From Candidatus Nanohalarchaeota archaeon (GTDB lineage Archaea; EX4484-52; B79-G9), in assembly GCA_003660865.1 (NCBI GenBank), contig QMVA01000004.1:1-20135 (forward strand): a stretch of DNA of 20,135 nt, written 5' to 3'. Below the pieces are notes generated by a model that had not been told where the DNA came from, made no database searches, and worked only from the letters and a program-made list of their open reading frames with translations. The position numbers were made by a program, and so were the translations under genes. Position 1 is the first letter of the stretch; every line of letters begins with the position of its first letter. Positions 1 through 6,113 of this stretch are shown in pieces.

Positions 1-60
1 GAATCCATCGTTAGAGAGTTTTTATTCAAGCAAATTACATGGAATATCATGAGACTTTGA
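1..60 (+). CDS. Possible 3' end of a gene cut by the window edge
   Basis: Frame 1 is open from the first base and ends at a TGA at 58-60, giving 19 residues with an amphipathic look (SIVREFLFKQITWNIMRL). No start or family can be seen because the gene would begin outside the window. Nineteen open codons can easily arise by chance in AT-rich DNA, so this is weak. The following 61-140 stretch holds only a short direct duplication of GTGATTC (61-67 and 71-77) and no other structure I can support. Confidence 0.25.
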   Translation, partial: ESIVREFLFKQITWNIMRL

Positions 61-140
61 GTGATTCTGGGTGATTCAAGGTAATTTAGACCAGATTCAG
101 GGGTTACTTATACAACAACACCAGGACACATCAAAAAACA

Positions 141-620
141 TCACTCAACACTCTCAATCTTACTCCTCAAATCCTCCAAAAATCCAACAGCGCCCTCTGT
201 ATATTCTTCTGGAGACCACTCTGCAAACTTCTTATGCGTTTTAGAATCATACGGCCCCTCGAGAATCTCAAGCATAACAGAACCACTCTCAAGAGAGACC
301 ATAGAATGCCACGTACCCTTGAGTATCGAAACAACATTATCACGCGACGAACAATCACTAACAACAACCCTCACAACACCCCCATCATCATCATAACAAA
401 CAACAGCAATCCTACCGCAAACCGCCTGCACAATCTCAAGCTTATCAGGACACTCATGCTTATGTGGCCGCACATAACTATCAGGCTCAACTGCATTAAG
501 CATAACCTGCACCCTATCCCCTGGCTCAGAAAACGAACGTGCATACCTCCGTCTCCTGGACTCACGCGCCATCTTCTTCACACCAGCAAGCACTTCCTCA
601 TCATACAACATCTGCAACAT
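141..620 (-). CDS. WbuC-like cupin-fold metalloprotein
   Basis: A 159-residue small cupin. The core follows the WbuC-family pattern: a first histidine motif RPHKHE at about residues 51-56, E62 ten residues after H53, then GTWHS with H105. Together they form a plausible His-His-Glu-His metal site. The C-terminal GPYD..KFAEWSPEE segment is also typical of this family. WbuC-like proteins sit in bacterial surface-polysaccharide loci, but their reaction is not settled, so no substrate is proposed. The ORF stays open upstream to 686. The ATG at 620 is preferred because it lies exactly 27.5 nt from the centre of the TATA box at 644-651, the leaderless spacing used by other genes here. Another ATG follows at 611. 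The gene is divergent from coaBC. Confidence 0.78.
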   Translation of the reverse strand: MLQMLYDEEVLAGVKKMARESRRRRYARSFSEPGDRVQVMLNAVEPDSYVRPHKHECPDKLEIVQAVCGRIAVVCYDDDGGVVRVVVSDCSSRDNVVSILKGTWHSMVSLESGSVMLEILEGPYDSKTHKKFAEWSPEEYTEGAVGFLEDLRSKIESVE

Positions 621-643
621 ACACACAACATTACCCCGCAATA

Positions 644-651
644 TTTTAAAA
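644..651. promoter_or_regulatory. Shared palindromic TATA box for the cupin and coaBC genes
   Basis: TTTTAAAA lies between the divergent starts, inside a symmetric AT tract. Its centre (647.5) is 27.5 nt from the coaBC ATG at 675 and 27.5 nt from the cupin ATG at 620. Archaeal transcription begins about 25 nt from the TATA box, so both messages would begin at or next to their start codons. No Shine-Dalgarno sequence is visible for either gene, which fits. Confidence 0.75.
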
Positions 652-674
652 GATATCCAACAGTAGTATAACAT

Positions 675-2003
675 ATGGAAGACCACACATCAAAATCAAT
701 AATAGGCACCGAAAGCACAGAACTATCCGAAAAAACAATAATCCTATGCATCACAGGCTCTGTCGCCGCAGTAAAATTCCCGGACCTCGCACGCACCCTC
801 ATGCGAAAAGGCGCAAATATAATCCCCGTAATGACCGGAAGCGCAAAAAAAATAATCCATCCAAACCTAATAGAATGGGCAACAGGAAACACATGCATAA
901 CAAAACTCACAGGACAAATCGAACACGTCCAACACTGCGGTAAACACAACAGAAAAGCAGACCTGCTCCTGATTGCCCCCGCAACATCCAACACAATCTC
1001 AAAAATAGCTTGCGGCATAGACGACACCACAGTTACAACCTTCGCAGCAACAGCCCTAGGCTCAAAAATACCCATCATGATCGTCCCCGCAATGCACGAA
1101 TCAATGTACACAAACCCAATAATCAAAAAAAACATAGAAACCCTAAAAAAACAAGGCATAACATTCATAGAGCCGGACATAAAAGAAAACAAAGCCCACC
1201 TGAAACCAACTGCATACATCGCAAAAGCAATCACAGGCACATTCAAAAAAAAAGACCTGAAAAAAAAGAAAATACTAATCACAGCAGGCCCAACAATAGA
1301 ATACATTGACCCAATAAGAATCATCACAAACCCCGGCTCAGGAAAAACAGGCATCTACCTTGCAGAAGCCGCACAAGCGCGCGGCGCACAAGCAACACTA
1401 ATAATCGCAAACAAAGACACAGAAAATTGTGACTACAAGACAATACACGTAAAAACAACACAAGACATGTACAACGCAATAAAATCCAACCTAAAAGACA
1501 CAGACATCCTGATTCACACAGCATCAGTCTCAGACTTCACATTTGACGCATCAAAACAAAAAATATCAACAAAAAACAAAACCACCCTCACCCTGAAACC
1601 GACAATAAAAATCCTCGATAAGATAAAAGCCCTGAAAAAAGACATCTTCCTTGTAGGATTCAAAGCAGAATACTCAGTCTCAAAACAAACTCTTGTAAAA
1701 AGAGCAGAAGAAAAACTAAAAATCTCCGGCGCAGACATGATAGTAGCAAACGACGTATCAGAAGAAGGCTGCGGCTTCGCAACAGACGAAAACAAGATAA
1801 TAATAATCAACAAAAATGGAAAAATAACCGAAACAAAAAAAGCACCAAAAAAAGAACTGGCAGACCTCCTCCTCGACAAAATTACAGAAAAAATGCCAAA
1901 GAACAAAAATCAAAACATAACCACAAATCGGGTGGGTGAGGACTCGAGAAAGGACATTACAAAGAACCAACGGGGAGATATACGCCATAATACAACAAAC
2001 TAA
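675..2003 (+). CDS. coaBC: Bifunctional phosphopantothenoylcysteine decarboxylase / phosphopantothenate-cysteine ligase
   Basis: A 442-residue fusion enzyme making 4'-phosphopantetheine in coenzyme A synthesis: ligation of cysteine to phosphopantothenate, then FMN-dependent decarboxylation. The N-terminal decarboxylase half shows CITGSVAA near residue 25, the likely catalytic His in IEHVQ (H84), APATSNT (101-107) and PAMHESM (138-144). The bacterial flap motif with its cysteine is not evident between 165 and 185. The ligase half starts near 199 with ITAGPTIEYIDPIR and TNPGSGKTG, and later shows IVANDV and GFATDENK. The domains are joined by a lysine-rich linker encoded by A9 and A8 runs. The last 35 or so residues are a polar tail beyond the usual domain. 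The start lies 27.5 nt from the shared TATA box. The 3' end overlaps the convergent GH15 gene by 4 nt. Confidence 0.93.
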   Translation: MEDHTSKSIIGTESTELSEKTIILCITGSVAAVKFPDLARTLMRKGANIIPVMTGSAKKIIHPNLIEWATGNTCITKLTGQIEHVQHCGKHNRKADLLLIAPATSNTISKIACGIDDTTVTTFAATALGSKIPIMIVPAMHESMYTNPIIKKNIETLKKQGITFIEPDIKENKAHLKPTAYIAKAITGTFKKKDLKKKKILITAGPTIEYIDPIRIITNPGSGKTGIYLAEAAQARGAQATLIIANKDTENCDYKTIHVKTTQDMYNAIKSNLKDTDILIHTASVSDFTFDASKQKISTKNKTTLTLKPTIKILDKIKALKKDIFLVGFKAEYSVSKQTLVKRAEEKLKISGADMIVANDVSEEGCGFATDENKIIIINKNGKITETKKAPKKELADLLLDKITEKMPKNKNQNITTNRVGEDSRKDITKNQRGDIRHNTTN

Positions 2004-3115
2004 AACTTCTGCTTCTTCACCTTCATCAACTCATGCACCGCAATCACAAACATACAATGGCTCCACGAAAGCGGCGTAACCGACTTCTGAAAAGAATTAC
2101 CAAACAACTGCTCAGGAAAATAAGAACCATCAACCCTGTCAAGAACAGAACATATCCACTTCTCTGCCGCGCGAACATCCCCAACCCTCGAATAATAAAC
2201 CGAAAGCCAGAAACTCAAAAGCGGCCAAACGCCTGCGCCCTTCTTCCTATGCACGCCACCGCCATACATCCATCCGTCATACTCATCCCCTTCATACCTC
2301 ATGATGCCCTCATCAACACAAAGACAATCAACAATCTCCCGCACAGTATCCTTCACAACCTTATCCCCCGCATCATAAACCCCAAACGGATAAACAACCC
2401 CAAGCAAAGACGCATCAATCCTCTCATCGTTAATGTCCCCAAACGACCTGTACAAACGCGATTTACCCTGGAAATGCCCCCTTAAGACAGACTCCATCTC
2501 ACATGCAGTACGCATCCACCGGTCTGTAGGAATCATCTCATTTGCACACTTAAGCCCGCAAATACACGCCGCAAGCGAATAAGTAAAATTCTCCCGAAAA
2601 TCAGGAAAACAAAATCTCTCCTCCCACAAATCATTAGTAACCCTCACAAAATGATCCTTATCCCACACCCTGCAAAGCCCGTCCGCAGCTTTCAGAACAA
2701 GATCGCGAAATTCACCAACATCAACCCCGCCCGCGCGCACACGATGATATACCGCAAAAAGCACCGCCCCAGTCTGGTCCGGCTGGAAACTGTGAAGCGC
2801 CTTCTTACCATTAACATAATACTTCTCAAAAAACAAGCCATACCTCTTAAAACCCTCGGCCCTCTCGCACCACCTAAAAAAATTCTCCTGAACCGACAAA
2901 GCCCCTTTCTTCCCAAAACTCTCATCAAGCAAATCAAGCGCAACACATGCAAAAGCCGCATCACGCGGCCACACATACCTGTAATTTTTGGCATCCTTTG
3001 GATAAGCCAGATGCTTGGGATTAGCAGCAATAATAGCGCCATTCTTCTGCGCACAATCAACAATCACATCCCGCGACACGCCAAGAAGCCCCCTGACTCT
3101 CTTCATATCAAGCAT
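2000..3115 (-). CDS. Glycoside hydrolase family 15 (glucoamylase-like), catalytic domain only
   Basis: A 371-residue GH15 protein with the (alpha/alpha)6-barrel signatures in order: YRYVWPRD (45-52), HSFQPDQTG (108-116), NDLWEER with the expected general-acid Glu at 165 or 166, ERIDASLLG (231-239), and YFPEQLFG with the general-base Glu at 335. Family members release glucose from alpha-glucans such as starch or glycogen, or act on trehalose. Full-length prokaryotic glucoamylases are usually over 600 residues with an N-terminal beta-sandwich domain. That domain is absent here, although the barrel motifs are intact. There is no signal peptide, so a cytoplasmic role is likely. The start at 3115 lies about 27 nt from an AT-rich box shared with htpX. 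Substrate specificity cannot be told from sequence. Confidence 0.88.
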   Translation of the reverse strand: MLDMKRVRGLLGVSRDVIVDCAQKNGAIIAANPKHLAYPKDAKNYRYVWPRDAAFACVALDLLDESFGKKGALSVQENFFRWCERAEGFKRYGLFFEKYYVNGKKALHSFQPDQTGAVLFAVYHRVRAGGVDVGEFRDLVLKAADGLCRVWDKDHFVRVTNDLWEERFCFPDFRENFTYSLAACICGLKCANEMIPTDRWMRTACEMESVLRGHFQGKSRLYRSFGDINDERIDASLLGVVYPFGVYDAGDKVVKDTVREIVDCLCVDEGIMRYEGDEYDGWMYGGGVHRKKGAGVWPLLSFWLSVYYSRVGDVRAAEKWICSVLDRVDGSYFPEQLFGNSFQKSVTPLSWSHCMFVIAVHELMKVKKQKF

Positions 3116-3138
3116 ACACCATTATTAGGTCCCAACAC

Positions 3139-3153
3139 TATTAAATTTAAAAA
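3139..3153. promoter_or_regulatory. Overlapping divergent TATA boxes for the GH15 and htpX genes
   Basis: The tract runs TATTAAATTTAAAAA. Read on the minus strand, the box covering 3139-3146 is centred 27.5 nt from the GH15 ATG at 3115. Read on the plus strand, the box covering 3146-3153 is centred 27.5 nt from a GTG at 3177. The two boxes abut, so one TBP may exclude the other. A second plus-strand TATA-like string (GATATAC, 3154-3160) could instead serve the ATG at 3186. Confidence 0.55.
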
Positions 3154-3176
3154 GATATACTCCAGTATATACATTG

Positions 3177-4136
3177 GTGACACCAATGTGGCTACAGCTA
3201 AAAATGTATCTTGTAATGGGCGCTTTCTTCGCAATAATCTACTCTCTGATTGTCGCAGCAGGCACCTACATGGGCTTTGGAGTAGGCAACTTCATGTTCT
3301 ACGGCATCCTCGCAACAGTAATGATGCTAGTCCAGTACATGATTGGCCCAAAAATAGTGGACTGGTCAATGCGCGTCCACTACGTAACAGAACAGGAAGA
3401 ACCGGAACTCCACAGGATGGTCGCCGAACTCTCAAGAAAAGCAGGCATCCCAAAACCAAGAATAGGCATCTCAAAGATAGCAGTCCCAAACGCATTCGCA
3501 TTCGGCAGATGGACAAAAGACGCAAGAGTATGCATAACAGAACAAATCAGGAACCTCCTCACAAAAGAAGAGCTAAAAGCAGTCTTGGGCCACGAGATAT
3601 CCCACGTAAAGCACAAAGACGTACTAATCATCACCCTAATCAGCATAGTACCCACAATAGCATGGTACATGGCATGGAACTTCATGTTCTCAAGAGACCG
3701 CGAAGGCAACAGCAACTTCGCAATAGGCATCGCCGCATTTGGAATCTACTTCCTCACAAATCTCCTGGTACTATACGCATCAAGAATAAGAGAATACGCA
3801 GCAGACCAAGGCAGCGTAAAACTAGGCAACCGCCCAAGCGTCATGGCATCAGCCCTCTTCAAATTAGTCTACGGCAGCGCAAGAGTCCCGAAAGCCACCC
3901 TAAAACAGACCGAAGGCATGAAAGCCTTCTTCGCAAACGACCCCTCCCGCGCAATGCGCGAACTCCGCGAACTAAAAGAACTAGACGTAGACGGCAGCGG
4001 CTCAATAGATGATTCCGAACTGATGCGCGTAAGAACCAAGAAAGTAAAAGTAAGCGGCGCAGACAAATTCATGGAAATGATGAGCACACATCCGAACATG
4101 GTGAAGAGGGTGCAAGCGCTTTCTAAACTGAATTAG
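3177..4136 (+). CDS. htpX: HtpX-like M48 membrane metalloprotease with an EF-hand insert
   Basis: A 319-residue zinc endoprotease of family M48B that degrades damaged membrane proteins. Two N-terminal membrane segments (about residues 9-30 and 37-56) precede the catalytic domain. HEISH at 139-143 supplies two zinc ligands and the catalytic Glu, and REYAAD carries the third ligand, E206. Further hydrophobic segments lie near 150-170 and 180-200. The conserved STHPN motif is near the C-terminus. Just before it sits a canonical EF-hand loop, DVDGSGSIDDSE at 250-261, with acidic ligands at loop positions 1, 3, 9 and 12. The start is uncertain: TTG 3174, GTG 3177 (best TATA spacing) or ATG 3186 (MWLQLKMYL, the family-like N-terminus). 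Confidence 0.92.
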   Translation: MTPMWLQLKMYLVMGAFFAIIYSLIVAAGTYMGFGVGNFMFYGILATVMMLVQYMIGPKIVDWSMRVHYVTEQEEPELHRMVAELSRKAGIPKPRIGISKIAVPNAFAFGRWTKDARVCITEQIRNLLTKEELKAVLGHEISHVKHKDVLIITLISIVPTIAWYMAWNFMFSRDREGNSNFAIGIAAFGIYFLTNLLVLYASRIREYAADQGSVKLGNRPSVMASALFKLVYGSARVPKATLKQTEGMKAFFANDPSRAMRELRELKELDVDGSGSIDDSELMRVRTKKVKVSGADKFMEMMSTHPNMVKRVQALSKLN

Positions 4137-4191
4137 ACAAACCTAAGCAAAAAAATATAGGTCGTGTCTTAAGATTGGTTAAAGTTTAATA

Positions 4192-4231
4192 TTTTCATGA
4201 ATAGGGATTATTTTGCGTGGGTATCGCATAT
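4192..4231 (+). repeat. Copy 1 of a 40-nt repeat covering the mini-gene start
   Basis: TTTTC followed by ATG and 11 further codons. It matches 20095-20134 at 37 of 40 positions. The differences are one codon (GCG versus GTA, Ala to Val) and one silent change (TCG versus TCT), as expected for two related coding sequences rather than a non-coding repeat. Confidence 0.8.
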
Positions 4232-4385
4232 CGATTATGATTTGCTAAACAAGTACACCAAAAGAAGACTATCGCGAAATCATCAAAGAAAAAGCAAAAG
4301 AAGGCTGGCACCTAAAATAGCTCTTCGCCCACCAATAGCAGGCGTAGCACCATACATAGACATAATATTCGAAAAATCCGAATAA
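4197..4385 (+). pseudogene. Mini-gene with two compensating frame shifts (MNRDYF family)
   Basis: Read straight through, the ORF gives 62 residues, but the middle is oddly basic. If one A is removed from the A4 run at 4260-4263, the frame reads NKYTKEDYREIIKEKAKEGW up to a stop at 4318. If one A is then added at the A4 run 4314-4317, the frame returns to the original one and ends AGVAPYIDIIFEKSE. The implied intact protein is about 62 residues, with an amphipathic helix, a KEGWHL turn and a final beta-strand. That pattern is reminiscent of small DUF4177-like proteins, but the resemblance is weak. The cause could be real decay, sequencing or assembly errors in A runs, or recoding. A second copy starts at 20100. 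Confidence 0.55.
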
Positions 4386-4457
4386 TACAAAACAAGAACA
4401 GGCGTATTATGTCTCTTTCGCACTCTACATATTCTAACACCATGCAACCGACCTTTC

Positions 4458-4490
4458 ATGTATTTAAGCAACGCGCCTGTGACCGAAATC
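4458..4490 (+). repeat. Short dispersed repeat, copy 1
   Basis: This stretch matches 11153-11185 at 28 of 33 positions. As plus-strand codons the two copies read MYLS(N/K)AP(V/A)T(E/Q)I, the first copy running 20 codons to a TGA at 4518-4520. Each copy also holds a TATA-like box (TATTTAAG here, TACTTAAG in the second), so it may instead be a promoter. See the findings. Confidence 0.6.
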
Positions 4491-4562
4491 ATTAGTCAGA
4501 CAATGCATGTGTGCGCTTGAGCGAAGCGAAACGCACTTAATCGCCAGCCTTTTACAAGGCTG
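4486..4562 (+). ncRNA. Candidate small structured RNA with two hairpins
   Basis: A TATA-like TATTTAAG at 4461-4468 predicts a transcript beginning near 4490. Downstream lie two hairpins. In 4511-4536, CGCTT pairs with AAGCG around GAGCG, with competing GTGCG/CGCAC arms. In 4545-4562, CAGCCTT pairs perfectly with AAGGCTG around TTAC. No credible gene covers this stretch, and the next promoter begins right after it. There is no match to a known RNA family that I recognise. The second hairpin could simply end upstream transcription. Confidence 0.3.
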
Positions 4563-4573
4563 CAACAGAAACC

Positions 4574-4581
4574 TTTAAATA
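4574..4581 (+). promoter_or_regulatory. Promoter of the CxxC zinc-ribbon gene
   Basis: TTTAAATA preceded by a GAAACC BRE-like element. This is the cleanest archaeal promoter in the window. Start of transcription is predicted near 4604-4605, leaving a leader of about 54 nt before the ATG at 4659. Confidence 0.7.
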
Positions 4582-4604
4582 GTTAACAACCAATCAATCG
4601 TAAG

Positions 4605-4638
4605 CACATAAATGAAAACCTAGTTTTCATTTTATGTG
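4605..4638 (+). promoter_or_regulatory. 5'-terminal stem-loop in the leader of the CxxC gene
   Basis: CACATAA (4605-4611) pairs with TTATGTG (4632-4638), and TGAAAAC (4613-4619) pairs with GTTTTCA (4623-4629). A small asymmetric bulge separates the arms and the loop is CTA. The stem starts at the predicted first transcribed base and ends five bases before the AAGGAGG ribosome-binding site at 4644-4650. It may protect the 5' end or respond to temperature or a ligand. Which of these is unknown. Confidence 0.55.
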
Positions 4639-4658
4639 AACACAAGGAGGAATAAACC

Positions 4659-4823
4659 ATGAGAGATTCGAACCAGGGCGGTTTCAAAAGAAATTTTGGA
4701 CCACGCGAAATGCATAAAGCAACTTGCGCAGACTGTGGAGAAGAATGTGAAGTCCCATTCAAACCCCATGAAGGCAAGCCGGTTTACTGCAGAGAATGTT
4801 ATGCTAAACATAGAAAATACTAA
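4659..4823 (+). CDS. 54-residue CxxC-x17-CxxC zinc-ribbon protein
   Basis: A 54-residue protein with C23-A-D-C26, exactly 17 residues, then C44-R-E-C47, plus the ECEVPFKP and GKPVYCREC signatures of the CxxC-x17-CxxC domain. This compact zinc ribbon is common in archaea and in candidate bacterial phyla. Its function is not established; nucleic-acid or ribosome binding is a guess. The N-terminus (residues 1-17) is Gly/Asn/Arg-rich and probably disordered. Unlike most neighbours it has a long leader and a perfect AAGGAGG site 8 nt before the ATG, so it is probably strongly translated and separately regulated. The gene stands alone, ending in a convergent gap before ftsZ. Confidence 0.9.
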   Translation: MRDSNQGGFKRNFGPREMHKATCADCGEECEVPFKPHEGKPVYCRECYAKHRKY

Positions 4824-4857
4824 TATCAATATAATTAGTTTATATCGTTCTAATAAC

Positions 4858-4892
4858 TTTTTTCTTTATAGTTAACGCCGAAAGGCGTTAAC
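4858..4892 (+). terminator. T-tract followed by a perfect GAAA-loop hairpin
   Basis: T6 at 4858-4863 followed by CTTT is a plausible archaeal U-tract terminator for the zinc-ribbon gene. Just downstream, GTTAACGCC (4871-4879) and GGCGTTAAC (4884-4892) form a perfect 9-bp stem closed by GAAA. As a DNA palindrome it also reads from the ftsZ side, so it could mark the 3' end of the minus-strand transcript. Confidence 0.5.
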
Positions 4893-4948
4893 ATTACATA
4901 TATAACAAAATGTCAGCCCCAGCCACAATTCACTATCAGAAATAGCAC

Positions 4949-6079
4949 TCAAAACATATCAATCCCAAGTCCCACAATCTCCTTCCTTGGAACTTCTTCA
5001 TGACACTTGACTTCATCAAATATATCCTCAACAGAATGCTGAACCCCTGTAACAACAACCATAACCCCAAGCGGCGCCTTCACACTATTCGTCACAGACG
5101 CGCCCCATATAATCTTCGCATTAGGCGAAAGATTCTTCCTAATCATATTAACAATATCCTGCGACTCCTTAAGCGTAAGATCCGGACCACCCGTAACATT
5201 GATAAGCGCACCTGTAGCATCCTGAATATCAACAGCAAGCAGCGGATTAGTAAGCGCATTATACACCGCCTTCTCAACCCTCTGGTGAGAATCATCAAAC
5301 CCGACACCTATCATTGACAGCCCTCCATCAGACATCACAGACCTCACATCCGCAAAATCAAGATTAATAAGACCGGGCTTCGTAATAAGCTCAGTAATCC
5401 CCTTCATAGCCCCCACAAGAATCTCATCCGCAACCCTGAACGCCTGATCAATCGGCACATCAGGCACCATCTCAAGCAGCTTCTCATTCGGAATCACAAT
5501 AAGCGTATCAACCAGCTTCGAAAGCTTCAAAAGCCCGCTGCGCGCATTAAAAATCCTGTTATCACCCTCCATATCAAACGGCAAAGTAACAATAGCAATC
5601 GTAAGCGCCCCAATCGACTTCGAAATCTCAGCAACCACAGGAACAGTCCCAGTCCCAGTCCCGCCGCCAAGCCCGCATGTGATAAACACCATATTCGACT
5701 TCCCAATCACATTACGGATCTCCATCTTTGACTCCCGTGCAGACTCCTCACCAAGCTTTGGATCAGACCCCGCACCAAGCCCGCGGGTAATCTCCTCACC
5801 AATCAGCACCTTCTCATCAGCATAACTCTCCAGAAGATCCTGCGCATCAGTATTAATCGCAACACTCTTAGTACCCTCGATACCGATCTGGTGCAGCCTG
5901 TTCAAAGTATTATTACCGGCGCCACCGCACCCGACAATCATGATATCAACAAACTTCTTCTCAATAAGCTTCTTCAACTCAGAATCAATACTGTGATGCT
6001 TCAAAGCAGGCGCACTCTTCCTCTCCGTCTGATCTTCTCTCTCCAGAACCGCACGTACAATATCATCCATATATACCAC
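4949..6079 (-). CDS. ftsZ: Cell division GTPase FtsZ
   Basis: A 376-residue tubulin-family GTPase that polymerises into the division ring. It shows VGCGGAGNNT near residue 49, the tubulin signature GGGTGTG at 138-144, the PFDMEG region at 167, and the T7 synergy loop NLDFADVR at 239-246, so GTP binding and hydrolysis look intact. The C-terminus ends GLGIDMF, a short conserved tail. The N-terminal 40 residues are charged and variable. The GTG at 6079 lies 26.5 nt from the TATA box TTTAAA at 6103-6108 and fits the leaderless spacing. The ATG at 6070 (MDDIVRAVL) is the alternative and would leave a 9-nt leader. It sits 34 nt downstream of top6A but probably has its own promoter. Confidence 0.95.
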   Translation of the reverse strand: MVYMDDIVRAVLEREDQTERKSAPALKHHSIDSELKKLIEKKFVDIMIVGCGGAGNNTLNRLHQIGIEGTKSVAINTDAQDLLESYADEKVLIGEEITRGLGAGSDPKLGEESARESKMEIRNVIGKSNMVFITCGLGGGTGTGTVPVVAEISKSIGALTIAIVTLPFDMEGDNRIFNARSGLLKLSKLVDTLIVIPNEKLLEMVPDVPIDQAFRVADEILVGAMKGITELITKPGLINLDFADVRSVMSDGGLSMIGVGFDDSHQRVEKAVYNALTNPLLAVDIQDATGALINVTGGPDLTLKESQDIVNMIRKNLSPNAKIIWGASVTNSVKAPLGVMVVVTGVQHSVEDIFDEVKCHEEVPRKEIVGLGIDMF

Positions 6080-6102
6080 TTGCCAACAATAGCACAGAAA
6101 CC

Positions 6103-6108
6103 TTTAAA
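6103..6108 (-). promoter_or_regulatory. TATA box of ftsZ
   Basis: TTTAAA in the 34-nt gap after the top6A stop, centred 26.5 nt from the GTG at 6079. On the other strand the surrounding bases (GAAACCTTTAAAT) closely match the promoter at 4569-4580, so an antisense start into top6A is also conceivable. Confidence 0.55.
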
Positions 6109-6113
6109 TCTAT

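Noticed and set aside
61..77. Tandem GTGATTC duplication as a possible repeat array
   Set aside because: Only two short units, with no further copies nearby.
234..671. Plus-strand ORF opposite the cupin gene
   Set aside because: It has low-complexity Thr/Asn/His-rich composition caused by the antisense strand, while the cupin motifs are on the minus strand.
2651..4012. A 453-codon plus-strand ORF spanning parts of the GH15 and htpX genes
   Set aside because: It runs antisense to GH15, then out of frame through htpX. Its composition is basic and without domain motifs.
6096..6110. Plus-strand promoter (GAAACCTTTAAAT) driving an antisense RNA into top6A
   Set aside because: The sequence resembles the promoter at 4569, but the same bases serve ftsZ on the minus strand at the right spacing, and no plus-strand product is seen.
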